Shown one piece after another: positions 26,601-41,600 of a stretch of DNA of 64,000 bases (positions are counted from its first letter, which is position 1; every line of letters starts with the position of its first letter). Position numbers and translations under genes: made by a program. Source of the DNA: Anticarsia gemmatalis (lineage: Eukaryota; Arthropoda; Insecta; Lepidoptera; Erebidae); contig NC_134747.1 in the NCBI RefSeq assembly GCF_050436995.1, positions 2,301,501 to 2,365,500 of the forward strand, given 5' to 3'. The notes beneath the pieces are model-generated. The model was given only the letters and a program-made list of their open reading frames with translations, searched no databases and had not been told where the DNA came from.

Positions 26601-29600
26601 GAAAAGCAATCGATATGTCGTGTAGATTTTGAACTCTACCACTTGCGTGTGAGGTGAACAAACCGAAAACATTTTCCATTCCTAACGACCCGTCTCTTAA
26701 CAAAAAGACTTGTTTTCTTTCTGTAAGTTAACAATAACACCGGGGGTTTTCAAGTACTTAGTCTGTAGTTAGATTGTTACCAGTACATCTGCACTGATCT
26801 GATAACAGCTCTCAGTCTGGTGATGAGCCTATCTTTGTTTATCCGATAACTACGTAGACAGTGACATCTCATAAAATTATTATTACAATGTTCTTTATGT
26901 CAATATTCTTTTAACAAAGCGTTTAAGGTCGTAAAAGTGTAAAGGAATTTTTGTTACCGATTTTTCAGCCGTAGCTCATTCGGCTTTCCTAACTTGTCAT
27001 AGATGACCCGTCTTCCTATTTCTGCGACTTAGGTCATGATTTCGGAAAAAAAAAAGGGTTTATGGATCCCCTATTAACTACTTACTACAAATTTCATACT
27101 CAGCTTTTCCGTGACGGCTTACCCCCCGGTTTCTGAGTATATTTAGCGGTAGGTTATGTATTCAATAGCGTTTTTATTTGAGTTTACAGGCTATTAAATA
27201 GATAAACTACCGTTAAGTGTGCCTTAGAAACTGGGGGTTAAAAAAAACAGACTTCCTATTTATATGAATCGCGTATACTATTCCTATATCTATCTCGGTT
27301 CGTCTCAAATGCTCCATTATTATGCAAAAGGCCGTCTTAATAGCCTTACACTGCATTCTATTTTCGGCTTCCACTGTGACCTCTCGGCATGAACGAAGTG
27401 AGGTCATAGTCTGCCATACAATTAACGATTGCAATTTCAATACAAGTTTTCCTTAATCGATTTGGCTAACTGTTTATTAATTCAGATCTAATTATTCGTT
27501 ACAGTAGTTATTAGTTTTGATGAGTGATATGTCTTTTTTACCTTTTCTTTATGTATTTAATTCGAGTATTTATAAATAAATATATAAACCATAGCTTTGT
27601 AATTTTTCCTTAAAGAACCACCAGAAATAAATTTCCTGTTTCTATAATTGAGTGCTCTAATGTTAAAATTTCAACATTTTCACCAACCAGTCCAACGATT
27701 TTTGAGTAGTATAATTGTATTTAAGAAAGGGTAAAAGAATAACTGATTTAGCATGTTATCCAATAAATTGCGAACATGAATTGGTCTTTTTGGGGATGTA
27801 GAATATTTATAACTTACGAAAAAGCACCATTTCCCGAAAAACACTTGGGTAAATTTGTATTACCAACCTTTTTATAATCAGACTAAAAACCACTCGCAAA
27901 GATTACATTCAGCGAATTGTCCTCGGTTTCTTGATTGTTGAACAAATGACTGTAAACATGCTCTACGTTACTATAAAGTGCCAAACACACGGAGACCGGG
28001 TGCGGGCGACGCGTTTTCTATGCGTATTCTGCGCGGTAACACGCAATATGGACGAAACGATGGCAGTAATACTATGTAACTGTGTAGTATTAGAAATAAC
28101 AGAGATAGCATTATATCTCTCTCTTATTTTAAAAGAAAGATATAATACGCCCCATTCAAATGGGACGGAAACGTGATGTCGACGGCATCCGTGAAGACTT
28201 CTACTTGTACTTCTTAATTGGTCTTGGTCTCTTGCTCAAAATGCTCGCTTAGTGCTCCAGACATTCAAAAAATCAAATCAATAGTAATCGGCGGGCGTTG
28301 TGGTTTTGATTTGATGAATAATATGCTGTTGAAAATGCTAGGCACCCGTTTGTCTTCTGTTTTACCGGAGCGTTCCGTTTTTGTGTGTTGTCCCTTATAC
28401 AACAGCTTGGAAATTCGCCCGTCGTTCTCCCGCTCCGGCCCGCAGTAGTCCCGCAACTGCACTGCGTGTGTGTTGCGTTTATACAAGATTTACGGAAACA
28501 ATTTCAACTGTATTACGTGGAGTCGCGTGCGTTCACTCGCCGTTTGTGTTTACTTTCAATGCATAGTTTGTTTCTATTTAAGGAATTTATGACTGGTTTA
28601 CAACTGTTATTAATCGCATGCTTGTTCTTGTCCTAGTTTTAAAGGATTCACTTAGTATTAATATATCGTAATCTAACAAATATGACCTTAAATAAATCTT
28701 CAATTTCGGACTGTAATACCTGTATTACTAATATCTATCTATATAAAAGTCGGGTTATGCAATCAATCAACTTTGTCTTTCCTTCACCTGGAAGCCGACT
28801 CCAACATAGTTTATATTGGAATCGCCACCAGATGTAGCTGTATATCAGTATTTTACATGAAAAGTCGGATTGCACAAGAACCCCTTTTTCTAATGCCTAA
28901 TTTATGTCACCAAGCAGAAGTTTTGGGTTAAAAAACTCTAAAAGAACTTTTTAGGCTCTTTTTCATCAACACGATCCAAGACTATCAGAACAATACTCAC
29001 ATAATTGGTGTGATATTAAAGCAAGTGGCGATACGTAACGCCCACGTGTAATTGTGTTCGATCCATGTGACCGTGTGACCTCCGCGTGCGACTGATGCGC
29101 CCCGAATTTGCATAATTGCCTCAATTCCTTCACCCTGCTCATTACTGCCGATTTGATTTCATGCTGATGGATTGTACTTGTGTTGAGTTAGCTGTAGTAG
29201 GATATATTTTGTACCTAAATGTGCAAATTTATGGGGATGGCCGTGTGTGACGTGTTTGTTATCCTTCCGCTCAAAAACCAATTAGCGAATGTGATGAAAT
29301 ATAGTACACGAAAAGATAATCTGGAGTAACACATAATACTTTTTACTCGGAGGAAGTAACAAAGCCCAGTAAAAAACAATTTATCACTTGCTCTAACGGT
29401 GAAGGAAAACATCGTGAGGAAACCTTGCATGCCTAAAATTTGTTTAATACATTTATTGAGGGCATGCAAAGTCCCCAACCCGCACTTGGCCAGCGTGGTG
29501 GACTCAAGGCCTAACCCCTCCCCCTCGTTCGTCAGGAGACCCTTGCATCATCATCAATCATTTTTAAATTGACAGCATTTTTTTTTTTTTTTTAATAACC

Positions 29601-32600
29601 CATATCTGTCCCAAAAAAAAAAAAATGCTGTCAATTTAAAAATGATTTTAAGTTGTGATGGACTTCGTAAGTCTTCTACAACAAAAAATATGACATACCC
29701 GTTTGACAGTTATTCTGCCGCACGGGTATACTCGCTCTTCTAGCGGGTGAGTCCCGCATGTGTCTGCACTCCACCCAGGGTGCAGGGGTATGCATAATGC
29801 ATTCCCCACGTAAATTGAAAGACCTGAAAAGGCAGTCCATGGTTCACACAATCTTCGTTCATAATAACGCCGATTCACTTCGACCTTACAAAATTTAATT
29901 TAAATCAAATATTCAACATATTCAAAGCGAATCAAACGTTCTAGTTACATCGTACACTAGCTACTGAGCTACTAATTATGCGTAATGAAACAATGATTCT
30001 AAACCAGTGTGTATTTACTTTGTTTACTGAGCGCTGACTCATCTCTCGGTACCTACTGACGATTGCAACGACAACACTTGTGAACTAATTTTTTATGCAT
30101 TTTTTGCTATCTCTGACTTAAGTTGAGCGCAGAATTATCAAGACTGTCTGAAGACGACTGGTCTCCCCTAGTCAAGACTACTTGTAGGTAGATTTTGTGG
30201 TCTGTAAGGCGTTATGTTTGTAGTACGCGCATGACCATTATATATGTTTTCTAAAGCAACTTAGTCTTAATTCCATCTTGACTAAATCCTGCGCTCAGGC
30301 TTAGGATGTGTATTGGTTAGGGATTTTTTGTTCCCTGCCTCTTTCCGATGCATATATGATTGTATTTAATTTAATGTATTTAAACTTACACGACTTGGTA
30401 ACTATTTAGGACAATTCTACTGCTGATAATTTCGCTGAAGCAAATACTCAATTTAATTCATTTGTGGATTGGAAACGTACCAAAAGCACTTAAAGTTATT
30501 AGAACATTTTTTTTGGTTTTCTTCAAGCTCTAAAAATAAAGTACGAGAATTTAAAAACTGAAGAGATTTTTTCTTTACACACGCTTATCTCGGAAACTAG
30601 TTGTCCGATTTAGTAAATGATTTCACTAGAAGGTAGCTACATTAACTCCCGTAATACAGCCTTGGCTAGCTATTAGTAATTAGGCTTTATTATTAGACTA
30701 GCTGACCCGCGCAACTTGGTCGTAGCGTGATGATATATGTGTAGCCTATAGCCTTCCTTGATAAATGTGCTATCTAACACAAAGATTTTTTCAAATCGGG
30801 CCAGAAGTTCCTAAGATTTGCGCATTCAAACAAACAAACTCTTGAACTTTATAATATTATTTTAGATTTTCAAGCAAGCAAAACTGCAATATTCAACTAT
30901 TTAGATAAAAAATCTATACCTACCTACATTTATAAATAACGTAGAAGTATAATTATTTGAACCCATACATTTTATCTGAGCGTGTTATTACGTGACCCGA
31001 CAATTTCTTCCTCGCGAACATTAAAACACCAGTTACTGAGTTAAAATTGCAATGTCGCTTGTTTACGCTTCGTCATTGTATTAGACTTGTATAATCAATA
31101 CACGTTTTGTATTTTTACTGTCAATAGAATTAGTAATGTCCAAAGAAAATATTGCTGGACAAATAAGAATAGTTTTTTGATGTATAAGAAAACATGGCTG
31201 GTTTTAATTTCTTTTATGTTTTACTTTTCATGATGTAGAGATGCATTTTGCCAAGATTTGGAATTGCAAAAATCTAGGGTGGTTTCGAATACTGGTTCTA
31301 AGATTGTTTATGATTTTCATTATCTGACAGTGTTGAAGCCATTGAAAATAAAGAACGAGAAAGAGCAATGAGCACGAATTAGTTTGGTCTTCTTAGTAGG
31401 TACTTTGGCTCTCTTGTGATTGTTATAAAAACGTTTGGTAGGAATTAACTTTCATTTTTTTCACAAACTTTGATATAAACTCCTTTTCAACCTGAGTTAC
31501 TTAGGATGACTTCTTAAAATGATTTCCTTATTATAGGGTGCTTAGAATTAAAGAAACATTAGTTCTTAAGGCAGTTTGTAGGGATGGTTGACCAAGACTC
31601 TGCCTACCCCTATGGGAAGAAGGCGTGATATATTATTATGTATGTAGGTATTAGTTCCTAGCTACATATAACTAATACACATTTTAATGATACACACAGA
31701 TAGAACATATAACGTCATAAAGTTACATAAAACTGCACTTAACTTTTAAAGTGCAGAGGTTCTAAAAGGCACTATGTTTACTGAAGGTTAACGACAGGTA
31801 AAACCCATGTAGGAGATTTTCCTGTAGAAGTAATACGGGTTGATCTATTTCTAGTTAATTCAAGGACTAATCACTGTTTTATTGCCCCATTAGCTATTTA
31901 TAAACGTAGCTCCATACTATCCATCCGTACATCTATGCCAATGAAGGAAATGTATGTCTGTAATGTAAATCTAACGACACACCTGCGCAACGTTCGGTTC
32001 AAAACGTTCGTTGTGTTATTCAAGTCCCCCAAGTTCAGCGTAGCGCAGTCCGTTCCGGCGTCTCCTGTTCATAATTTATTACATAACCGTTCTCCTCCTC
32101 TCGTTCCCGAAGGTTCGGCAGGTGTATCGCAACACTTACGGTTACTCAGCTAATTTGTCGATAAGATTTTGCCTAATCATAGCGTCCAAATCGGCCTCCC
32201 GAGGTCATACCAAAAGGACACCTTTGCCCAACAATGGGAAAGTAATTTATTTATTTTATTTATTGTACTTTTACAATTTATCTTAATCTATTAACTATTT
32301 TATACTCGCCAAACTTATTAGTTTAACGGGTAACTTAACTAACTTAACTTTAGTACTTATGGGTTAAGTATTGTAAGTATGTATACACGCGAGCAAAGCC
32401 GTGTAAGTCAAACAGTTTCCAATATTAGTATGTATGGTTCGAACAGGCATAATGCCTTAAAAGACCCGCGATGGCTCGGAAGATAAACTTGCTAATATGG
32501 TCATCATGTCATTACCTTCGCGTGTGACTATGGAACTGTGATTGTTCGGATATAAGTGTAGCTGTAGGTTATAAGTTCACATCTTAGCGGGTATTTAAGT

Positions 32601-35600
32601 AAATAATTGACTTAATACGTGCATAGTAGTGTGTTATTGTTTTTGTATTTATTAAACGTGGAAATTCTTGTAAATAAAAGTTTTCAAAATACCTATCTTA
32701 CGACTTACGATTTATTGTGTATCTGGATTCTAGTTCCAATATTAAAAAAATATCTGAAATCTGAACATGTGAAGTAGTTGCAAAATGAATTTGTGTTTGA
32801 ATAAAACAGCAGTCTGTTGCGAGGAAAGTAAAAATAAAAACAAATTTAGACTAACTGTAATTTTGAGAGGCAACAACTTGGAAAAGAACTTGTCTTCTAG
32901 AGCTTAGTCTAGTTGTTATTTTCAATGTCGATTATGGAAACTGCCCCTCTGACAAAAAGCGTGATAGTAGCTAGTGAATTCTATCATTACAATTCATAAT
33001 TAAACTCAAACAAAAACGAGAATGATAACAGTAAATCAACATTCAAAATCAAATACTAAAACCTGTTTTCTACGTATAGGAAGTCATTAAACTAGGCATA
33101 CATAGATGCGCCCGCGCACATTCTTTTGAAAAAGATCTTAAGAAAAGACTAATAAGTAAGCCCAAGGCTATAGTCAGTTTCACAACTGAATAACTTATCC
33201 GATAGATGATGTCGTCCTGGTCGATTTTGGGTACGTCGGCCAGTTTCAATGATATCGGCCAACTGTGCAGGACTTTGTTTATAGTGGCCGAGTGTGTGCG
33301 CCTTACACAGATACACTCTCAATTCCTTTCTCCTCGCCCGACCTGGGATTCGAACCCGACACCTTACCGACACTACTGACCTCGCCGCAGAGGCAATAAA
33401 TTCTTCAGATAAAATGACAACAAACTTATGGAAATAACCGTTAAAATTCCACCCGATTAGCTATCCGATACTTAACCATTCAATTCATCGATTTGAATCA
33501 ATCATTTTAGAGGCGCCCATAGCCAGTTGCGCTCACCGGTCGGTAAACGATCTGTGGGTTAAGCAACTCTTGGCGCGGTCATTCCATAGATGGATGACCG
33601 CATAGTGGTAATTGAGCTGGGTGTCTCCGTGCTTCGGAGGACACGTAAAAAGTCGGTCCCGGCTGTTATCTACTAAAATAACAGTCGTCAAGCCATGTCA
33701 AAGGCCTCGGGCGGCTTGAACAACTTTGACACTAGATTGACCACTAACAATACGACAAAGAGAATCGATGTAGAATTCAAGTCAATTCTTTTAAATGCTT
33801 AGGTAATAAATTATGAATAGGGTTACGCTATTCTTGGAACGGTATGTTTTTCAACCCTCTATTTAATGTGACAAAACGTTGACAGAGCGTGGGATTCCTT
33901 GTAAATTAAAGGTCGTTTATGTATAAATATAACTACTGAGTCTATTTTTATTCTACATCCCTCTATCCTCTTGCATTAATTATATACCTAGCCTATGATA
34001 CTTCCTTGCTTTAGGATTAATTAAAAAAATGTAAACGGCCAACCCCCGGTTTCTGAGTACATTTAATGGTAGTTTATCTATTCAATAGCGTTAAAACTAA
34101 AAAAAAAAGCGCTATTGAATGGATAAACTACCGCTAAATGTACTTAGAAACCGGGGGTAAGAAGCGTATTTGAAAACAAAAAGATTGATATTCGTTTGCA
34201 TAGTTCAATTCTTATCGCTTTATCGACCACCCTTATTTGCATTTTTAAAGATTCACGATGTTAACTATCTTCATCAATAACTTGTCACAAATATCCATAT
34301 ATTCTAGACCAGTCTCTTTATACATAACATATATTATGTAGGTATTTGCTATTCAATTAATATAGGTATTTCTATATTTAGATCAGTGCCGAGTTCCGCT
34401 CAGGCATCAATATGCGACTAATTAACTCAATCAAATTGCACGCGTCATGCTCTTAATTAATCTTCGATTTGTGCTCTTACGTCAAACTGTACGTGATAGG
34501 TAAATATGTGTTTGAAACTAACTATTTCGGGAAAGTATGTAAGCAAAATTAAAAATTGGTATGGCAGTATTTTTGATGAAAGATGCACCATAGTCTAACA
34601 ACTCAGTAGAAAGCCTTTGTTTGCACGATTTGGCGGAGGTATAGATCAGAATTTAAAACATGAACTCACAGGCTTACGAAACTGACAGTGATCTCCTAGG
34701 CTCTCTATTAAATTGACAGACTATAGCAGTGACGTTAGATTTTACTCGTATATGTAATTTCATAACGTAAGTTACTTTTTATATACTCAAATATCTACTA
34801 GTGCAGGACCCATCAAAGATCCAGCCGTTTTCGAGGTAAACTGAAAAAAAAAGACAGACAAATCATAATACAGTCGTAACAGTGTAAATTTATAATGTAT
34901 AACAATTTGTACTTTTACAATGATAAGACGTTCACTCATAATTTGAACTTAATTGCCGAGTATTGTGACGTATAATTAGTTAATATTCAAGTGTGACCTT
35001 TGAAAAGGTATAGAAGTAGGTAATTGTCGTTTAGAGACATTATTTTAAGCATAATTATTTTGTCATTCACTTTAAAGTTGGTAATCTGTTTTGTGTACGT
35101 CTTTTATGTTTTTTACAATACTTTTTGTGTTATAGTAAACTAAGTTCTTATCAAAGTTCAAGCAGTTTTCAATTCCCAAACATCCTTAAAGAATATTCAA
35201 AAACCCGTGCGACGACATGTTTACTTCAAAATCATCAAAAATTACTACGACATACAATGGTTCAAAACAAACCCCCTGAAGTGTACATCTGGCGAGATCG
35301 GCAACACTAACTTCAAGCCGCTCGAGTCATATTTGGGCCCAAGTGGTTGCCATATAACGTGCACGTTAACAAACTCCGGGCTTCCGTTGAGAAGTATTCC
35401 AATATAAATAAGAACAAACCAATAGTACTTTGCCGGACCCAGAAACCGAACCTGAGACTTCATGATCAGCAGGCGGATACACTATTGACTGCACCACGGC
35501 AATCATAGTAAAAATTTCCAGCAAATAACGAACAAAGCCAGTGAAATCAACTAGTGGTGCACGTTTAAATCAACACAACCTGTTGTGGTGTCGGTCTAAT

Positions 35601-38600
35601 TTCAGCTAGCCACTGACCTGCCAGTTGTAAACACGCGGTTACCTGCCCATGTGATTTATACTACACGATTTTGTAAATTACTTTATTTGGAAAATAACTG
35701 TACCTGTTGATCTTTTGAGCTGTTGTGTACTCTTGAAGGTTGCCGTATAAATTAGTTAAGCAACTAAAAATGTATGACCCGTAATGGGTCCTTGCAGACG
35801 ACGGGGTAACCCAGACGTATAGTAAAGTATTTGAAATATCATTCAAAAAATATATAATTTGCCGTGTCCGTCTGTTGATCAGTGTGTCGTCGATTTACTC
35901 AAAAACTATTGTTTATTAATATTATTCAATCAATAGTTGATTAACGCGGTTAGGATAAAGGTGATGAAAGTTTGATTCATTAAGTTATGTGTTAATTGAT
36001 GTAGATAATGATTAAATATAAGTTGTTAAATGTGTCAAAAATAAAATCTAACTGCGACCGGTCTCCGAGTTCAGAAAAAATATTTTCTGTATTTGTTCGT
36101 GGCCTAAAAGTCAAAACCATCAAGTTCTTATTTAGTATAATGGTACATGGTAAGAACGAAACTAGTTTTAATGTAATAATTGTTTTAAAATCTAGATTGT
36201 CATTCCATTTTGGTGTACATCCTTGACATTTTTAGTTCGTTCAACCGGAATTCACTGATAGTGTATATGGGTAAAGATAAATATAGCTTATTGCATAATA
36301 TTTTAATTATATAACAGTTTTGATATATTATTATTAATATACGAGACTTGGTAATACTAGCGAACTTGCGCCAAGTCTAGATTTTTTATTCCAAACAAGA
36401 TAATGAAAGAAAGCCAGTGATGAAATGTCTAAAAAGATTCCACTTTCTAGATTTTATTTAATTTTAGGCTTTTTGTTTTATGCCTGTTATTAATAAACCG
36501 ATCTCTAGCGTAAGATAAAGAAACATTTTATTTCCAAAGAAAATTCTCACAAAACTGAAGCCCTATTTTTTGTGACTAATCTTTATCACTGTCGTGTTTC
36601 TATTATGCAAATGAAGGTTATAAATTACTTACTTCTGCCCGCGCATTTCATTCATGTCAAAAGATTTGCTTGTACAAAAGACTGTGTACTGAAATTCCTT
36701 ACAACACTGTTCCCTGAAAGAAAAATAAATATATAATCCATCGCCACGGAAATTCGCGTTGATTTTGATTAGGTAAATAATTAAATAGAACTACTATGAA
36801 GATAATGAAAAAGCCATTAACATATAAAAACGTGATTCCCACTCCTTGTCGCCAAATGTTTCGATATCACAGCGATAAAACTCAATCTCACGTAATTCAG
36901 AATTATGAAGTAATCCTAATTAGTCGTGTTATCATTTAAATACCTAGTACAGCCGTCATTACTTGATACTTTGTATCAGTCGACGTATGCATGATTATTG
37001 ACGTATATCAAACATTGTAATGTTAGCTTGTCTATTTTTAAAGTTTTAATTACTGGCTGGTTCATTTCACTGACTCTACCTTTGTAAATGACCATAAATT
37101 GGAAACTAGCTTTGACTTTCATTTGTGGTAAATATTGTTTTAATAATTGTAGAGGAATAAGTGTTTTGATATTCACCTTATTCATGCCAGAAATTACTGA
37201 TTATATTATGATGTACAATATCCTTTTAAGAAGATGAGGTCCAACTCTCTGGTAATCATCTCTCAAAGTCAATAGTAGTTGTGCGTTCTGAGTGCCATGT
37301 CTATTTGTGATAAAAATCCCTATATATCTAAATAAACTCCTATACCCAGACACGGCGTGTCAAACCATATACTTCACTTTAAACTTCTTACAGTTGCTTC
37401 ATACATATTAAGGCCTTTGAATTTTATTTCACGTTTATTTAATAAAGGCAAATCTGTTTCTTCATAAAACTACCAGTAAATTCGTGAAGAAACAATTTTG
37501 ACTGTCATTTATACTTTACCCCTAATACTTTGTCTGTTACTTTCGATGAATAAACTGGCCGTTAGTAAGCAACATAAAAATGTATCTTACAATTCCTACT
37601 TCCGAGTACTGCAAGTTCCATAGTAAACCAAACAAAACGGAAAAAGGAAGTCCACCGATTAGTATAAAGCGCATATCAGCACGATCATAATCGTCTCGTC
37701 CCCGTGACTTCTAAACACCGATGCTAATTACCTGCCATATTCAATGTGTCGTCATTCAATGCACCGGTGCGCCTTCAACCTTATTGCGAACTCATTGAGT
37801 CGAGTTCCGCACGTTGTCGGCGAGTTGACGGTCTTCAACCATATTTGTCGGCGATTCGGTGAACGGTGTCGGCGAAACTGTTATGCATAGTAATGTTTAT
37901 CATTTCTTTATTGTTGCTATGGTTTGAAGGGCTATGTGAGGTCAATTTTTAAGGTATTTTCATGATTGTACAAAGTGTGTAATTTGGTAGAGACTTAGAG
38001 AACTACAGTACGAGTTCATTCAAAAACAGACTTAATTTAACTGTAACCCGCACTTGGCCATCGTGGTGGACTCATAGCGTAACCCCTCCCTCGTTCGTGA
38101 CCCTTGCTCAGCAGTAGGACAGAAATGGATAAATAAAATTAAAATGTCGACAAAAGACCTTCCTTGGGTTGTTGTTATTTGGCTTATAACAAACAAATAA
38201 GAACATCAAATGTATAATTTTAATGGCTATTGTGAGGACTCAAACGCTTAAAAAGAGTAAAAAATGTGGTAAACAAGTTCTTATTGTCCAAGGTCACGAA
38301 GAACTATATTTTAAACCGCAAAACGTCGGAAATGTGGTGGCTCTTTTTTAGGCAATTGTGTAAACACACGACCTCTAAGCGTTATGTTTTTGAAATGAGA
38401 AGGTTCTAATAAGGTATTTTTGAGAATAAATATTTTATTTATTTAAACTTCTTATACAAAATTTGTATAAAGGCGGACTTAATGTCAAAGGCATTTTCAG
38501 CAGTCTACCTTGGGGTGATGTTAATATTGCATACGACTTTCCACGTTTATGAGCTCTTTAAATTTTATTCTCTTCCCTATTCCACAATGTTCGGCAGTTT

Positions 38601-41600
38601 AACTGGAATAGAAGAAGGTAGATTTAAATACTTGGGTAAAAACAGAGTGATATATTAATATTTAACTTCGAAAAAGGATCAAATATGTGTAAATTTCGAG
38701 CCGTAATTTAGTAAAGCCGCGGACATGAGCTACCAAAAAAATAAGTGCTATACTCAAATCTCCACTTTGCAGAAATCGGTAAAAGTGCCATTAGCGGCTT
38801 CAAGTGGCAATGTTTCAAGGTTTATTACTTTGCCCAGGACAATTAATTAGTGTGCTCTACTTTTGAATATCAGTATTAACTTTCCTTAACCTTCGAGGCA
38901 AGGACAATTTTGTTAGTTTCAAAGATTCTCCTATAATTTTGATACTTTGTATGCACAATATTGTCATCGTTTATAATCTACTAGCTTTTACCCGCGACTT
39001 CGTTCGCCATCTGAATTTCCCCATGGGAATGCATCATTTTCCCGGGTAAAAAGTAACCTATGTCCTTTCTTGGGTATCAAAATATCTCCATACCAAATTT
39101 CATGCTAATTGGTTCAGTAGTTTAGGCGTAATTGAGTAACAGACAGACAGACAGAGTTACTTTCGCATTTATAATATTAGTATGGATATATAGTACGCGG
39201 CTCTTTTTTTGAGATGTATGAATGCGAATTAATTAAAATATGTATGTAGCGATTGTAGCAAGAAGGCGGCCTTTGACTAGCTCTAACTATACCCCCATGG
39301 GAAAAAGGCGTGAAGTTATGTATGTACTAATGTCTGTAAGTTACCTGTATCGTTGTAAATAAATGTAGATAGGCTTTGTACACACAAACGTTGTTTGGTA
39401 ATATTTATCGAATATTAAATCGACTTGAAGCGATTACTGCACTTGTTCGGCTTGTGCCATTCGGGTAGGTCCTTCGGGTGGCAAGCCATATAGATTAAAC
39501 AGATCTACATCATTGATCAACTTAATTTCTCCGATTTATTATAATTTGATACTCACTGCAACACTATAAACGAATACTACAAAATATACTGGCAGAATAT
39601 TTAAAATAAGTCATAAACTCAGTCGTTTCCATCTCAATGTCAGGAGCCTCCTCACATTGTATGTCCTATGACGTCATTGTACACTAAACACGTGTTTCAG
39701 ACATAACAATGTATTAATTTAAGCATTTTAGTGTCATCTTTTGGACACTTTTCAGTTGTTTATTTATTTATTATTTTTAATTTTTTACAGGATTTAATAC
39801 ATACAATGACTGATACATACAATGACATACATACAAAAAATCCCACGTTTTCCCCATAGGGTTAGGCAGAGACCAGAGCACGCCTCTTGATGCGATCCTT
39901 AAATTCAATTCCTAGTGTTTGAATTTCTATAAGTTAAGTTTATGTTCGTTAAGACTGGATCTCGATTGCTTGTGGACTATTAGGTTGAAATTCGATTCTT
40001 AACTAGGTAAAATGTTATAGGAGCTTTTTTATACTTGGTTGACAACTAACTATTATATACAAAAAAGACTTAAAGTGCGTATGTAACATAGACAATGGTT
40101 AGAATAGTTAATTTATCTTTACTATGAGGAAACTAATATTCGCACTTTGTACCAACACTCAGTGACGGAAGTATTCATGTATACTATTAATATGACAATA
40201 GAAAACAAATCTTTGTACTATTATGATCTCTTTGTTTCTGATTACACGAACATTATTTTTCGTCTATTATAGTTTGACTTTGAGCGTTTTTTCTATGGTG
40301 TTTTCATCAAGGAAAATTATGGCTAGTTACAAAATAAAATGAGAGTAGTAATTTTAAAGAGGTCTCCATTTTTTAAATGCTTGCTTAAAATTAAAACAGT
40401 TTGTTGTTTGTTAAATGAGTCTCTATAGGCCCGTACCAACAATATATATATTTAGCAAGAGAAAACAGATAAAAATATATTTTAGTTTTCTATTTAGCTG
40501 CCTAAATATTTATTACCCTTTATAATAATAGTTTGACGACTTTTTGTCACTGGAAATGGTGGTAGATCAAAAATCGAATCATGAACCCGGAAAATAGGTA
40601 AAGGCATTTCTGAAATTTTTTAGATAATTTGAAATCGACATTGAACATTTTGGCTACTTTTGATACGACTGATATACTTATAGCCAGTACAAACAAACCG
40701 TTAATTAAGATCTATGCAAAACAGCTTAGCATTCAATTTCTTACCTAGCAACACTAGATTCTAAATTAGTCGCACGTTACCTATTCATACTGGTTTTACA
40801 GTTACAGTGGTGATGCGGATAAAACGAGTTTATTCTCAAAATTGTTCCTCGTATGACGTCACTTGTAAGAAAGTCGGTTACCGGCGGCTTATCGCTGAAG
40901 TTTACAAGTTCTACTTTTGCTTGTTTTGTTATCTGTATGGTAGTTTTACTGATAGCACGTGCTTGTCTGTTGTGGGGAAGTTTGTGTGGATATTTTTTTT
41001 GTTATGTTCTTGAAGAAATGCTAACCGTAGCTTGCTAGAAACTTTGCTAGTGACGTGAACTCCAGCCTAATTTATCTGATTCCAGGATTCTTTTAAGAAT
41101 ATAATGTTGCGTTATTGTTAGAGTAAAGAGGAACCCGCTTCTCCGGTAAAAAAATTTACAATATATGACTATTTCAAATACTTTGTACGAAGTTTACAAA
41201 ATGAAGGATAATATATATTTTTAATTTAAATTTGAGTTAAGTTTATTTATATGTTGTGTTAAGCTATCAAAAGTACAACGCAACAGTACGATCAAGCTTC
41301 GAATTCAGACAACAATGTCTGCTAATTAATTCAAATCATATAGATTCATTCCTCTTCCGGAACTTATGTTATTATCGCCTACTAAATAATTTGTTTGTGT
41401 TATCTCATACCCATACAAAAGAATAATCAAATTTCAACTTTAGTTGTGGGCTTTATATTTCAGTTATCCCCTGAAAAATATATTCGACGTGAGTTTTTCG
41501 ATTTCCAACGTCTGAAAGGTTCCTGCAATACATAGATTATTCGAAAGGTCACCGCTGTATTGGATCTAGTCCAGGAAAATATATCACTGTTCGGAATACT

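Noticed and set aside
27931..28176. 81-codon open frame in EEPD1 intron 4
   Set aside because: No similarity to a known protein; its end runs through an AT palindrome and it has no splice-site support.
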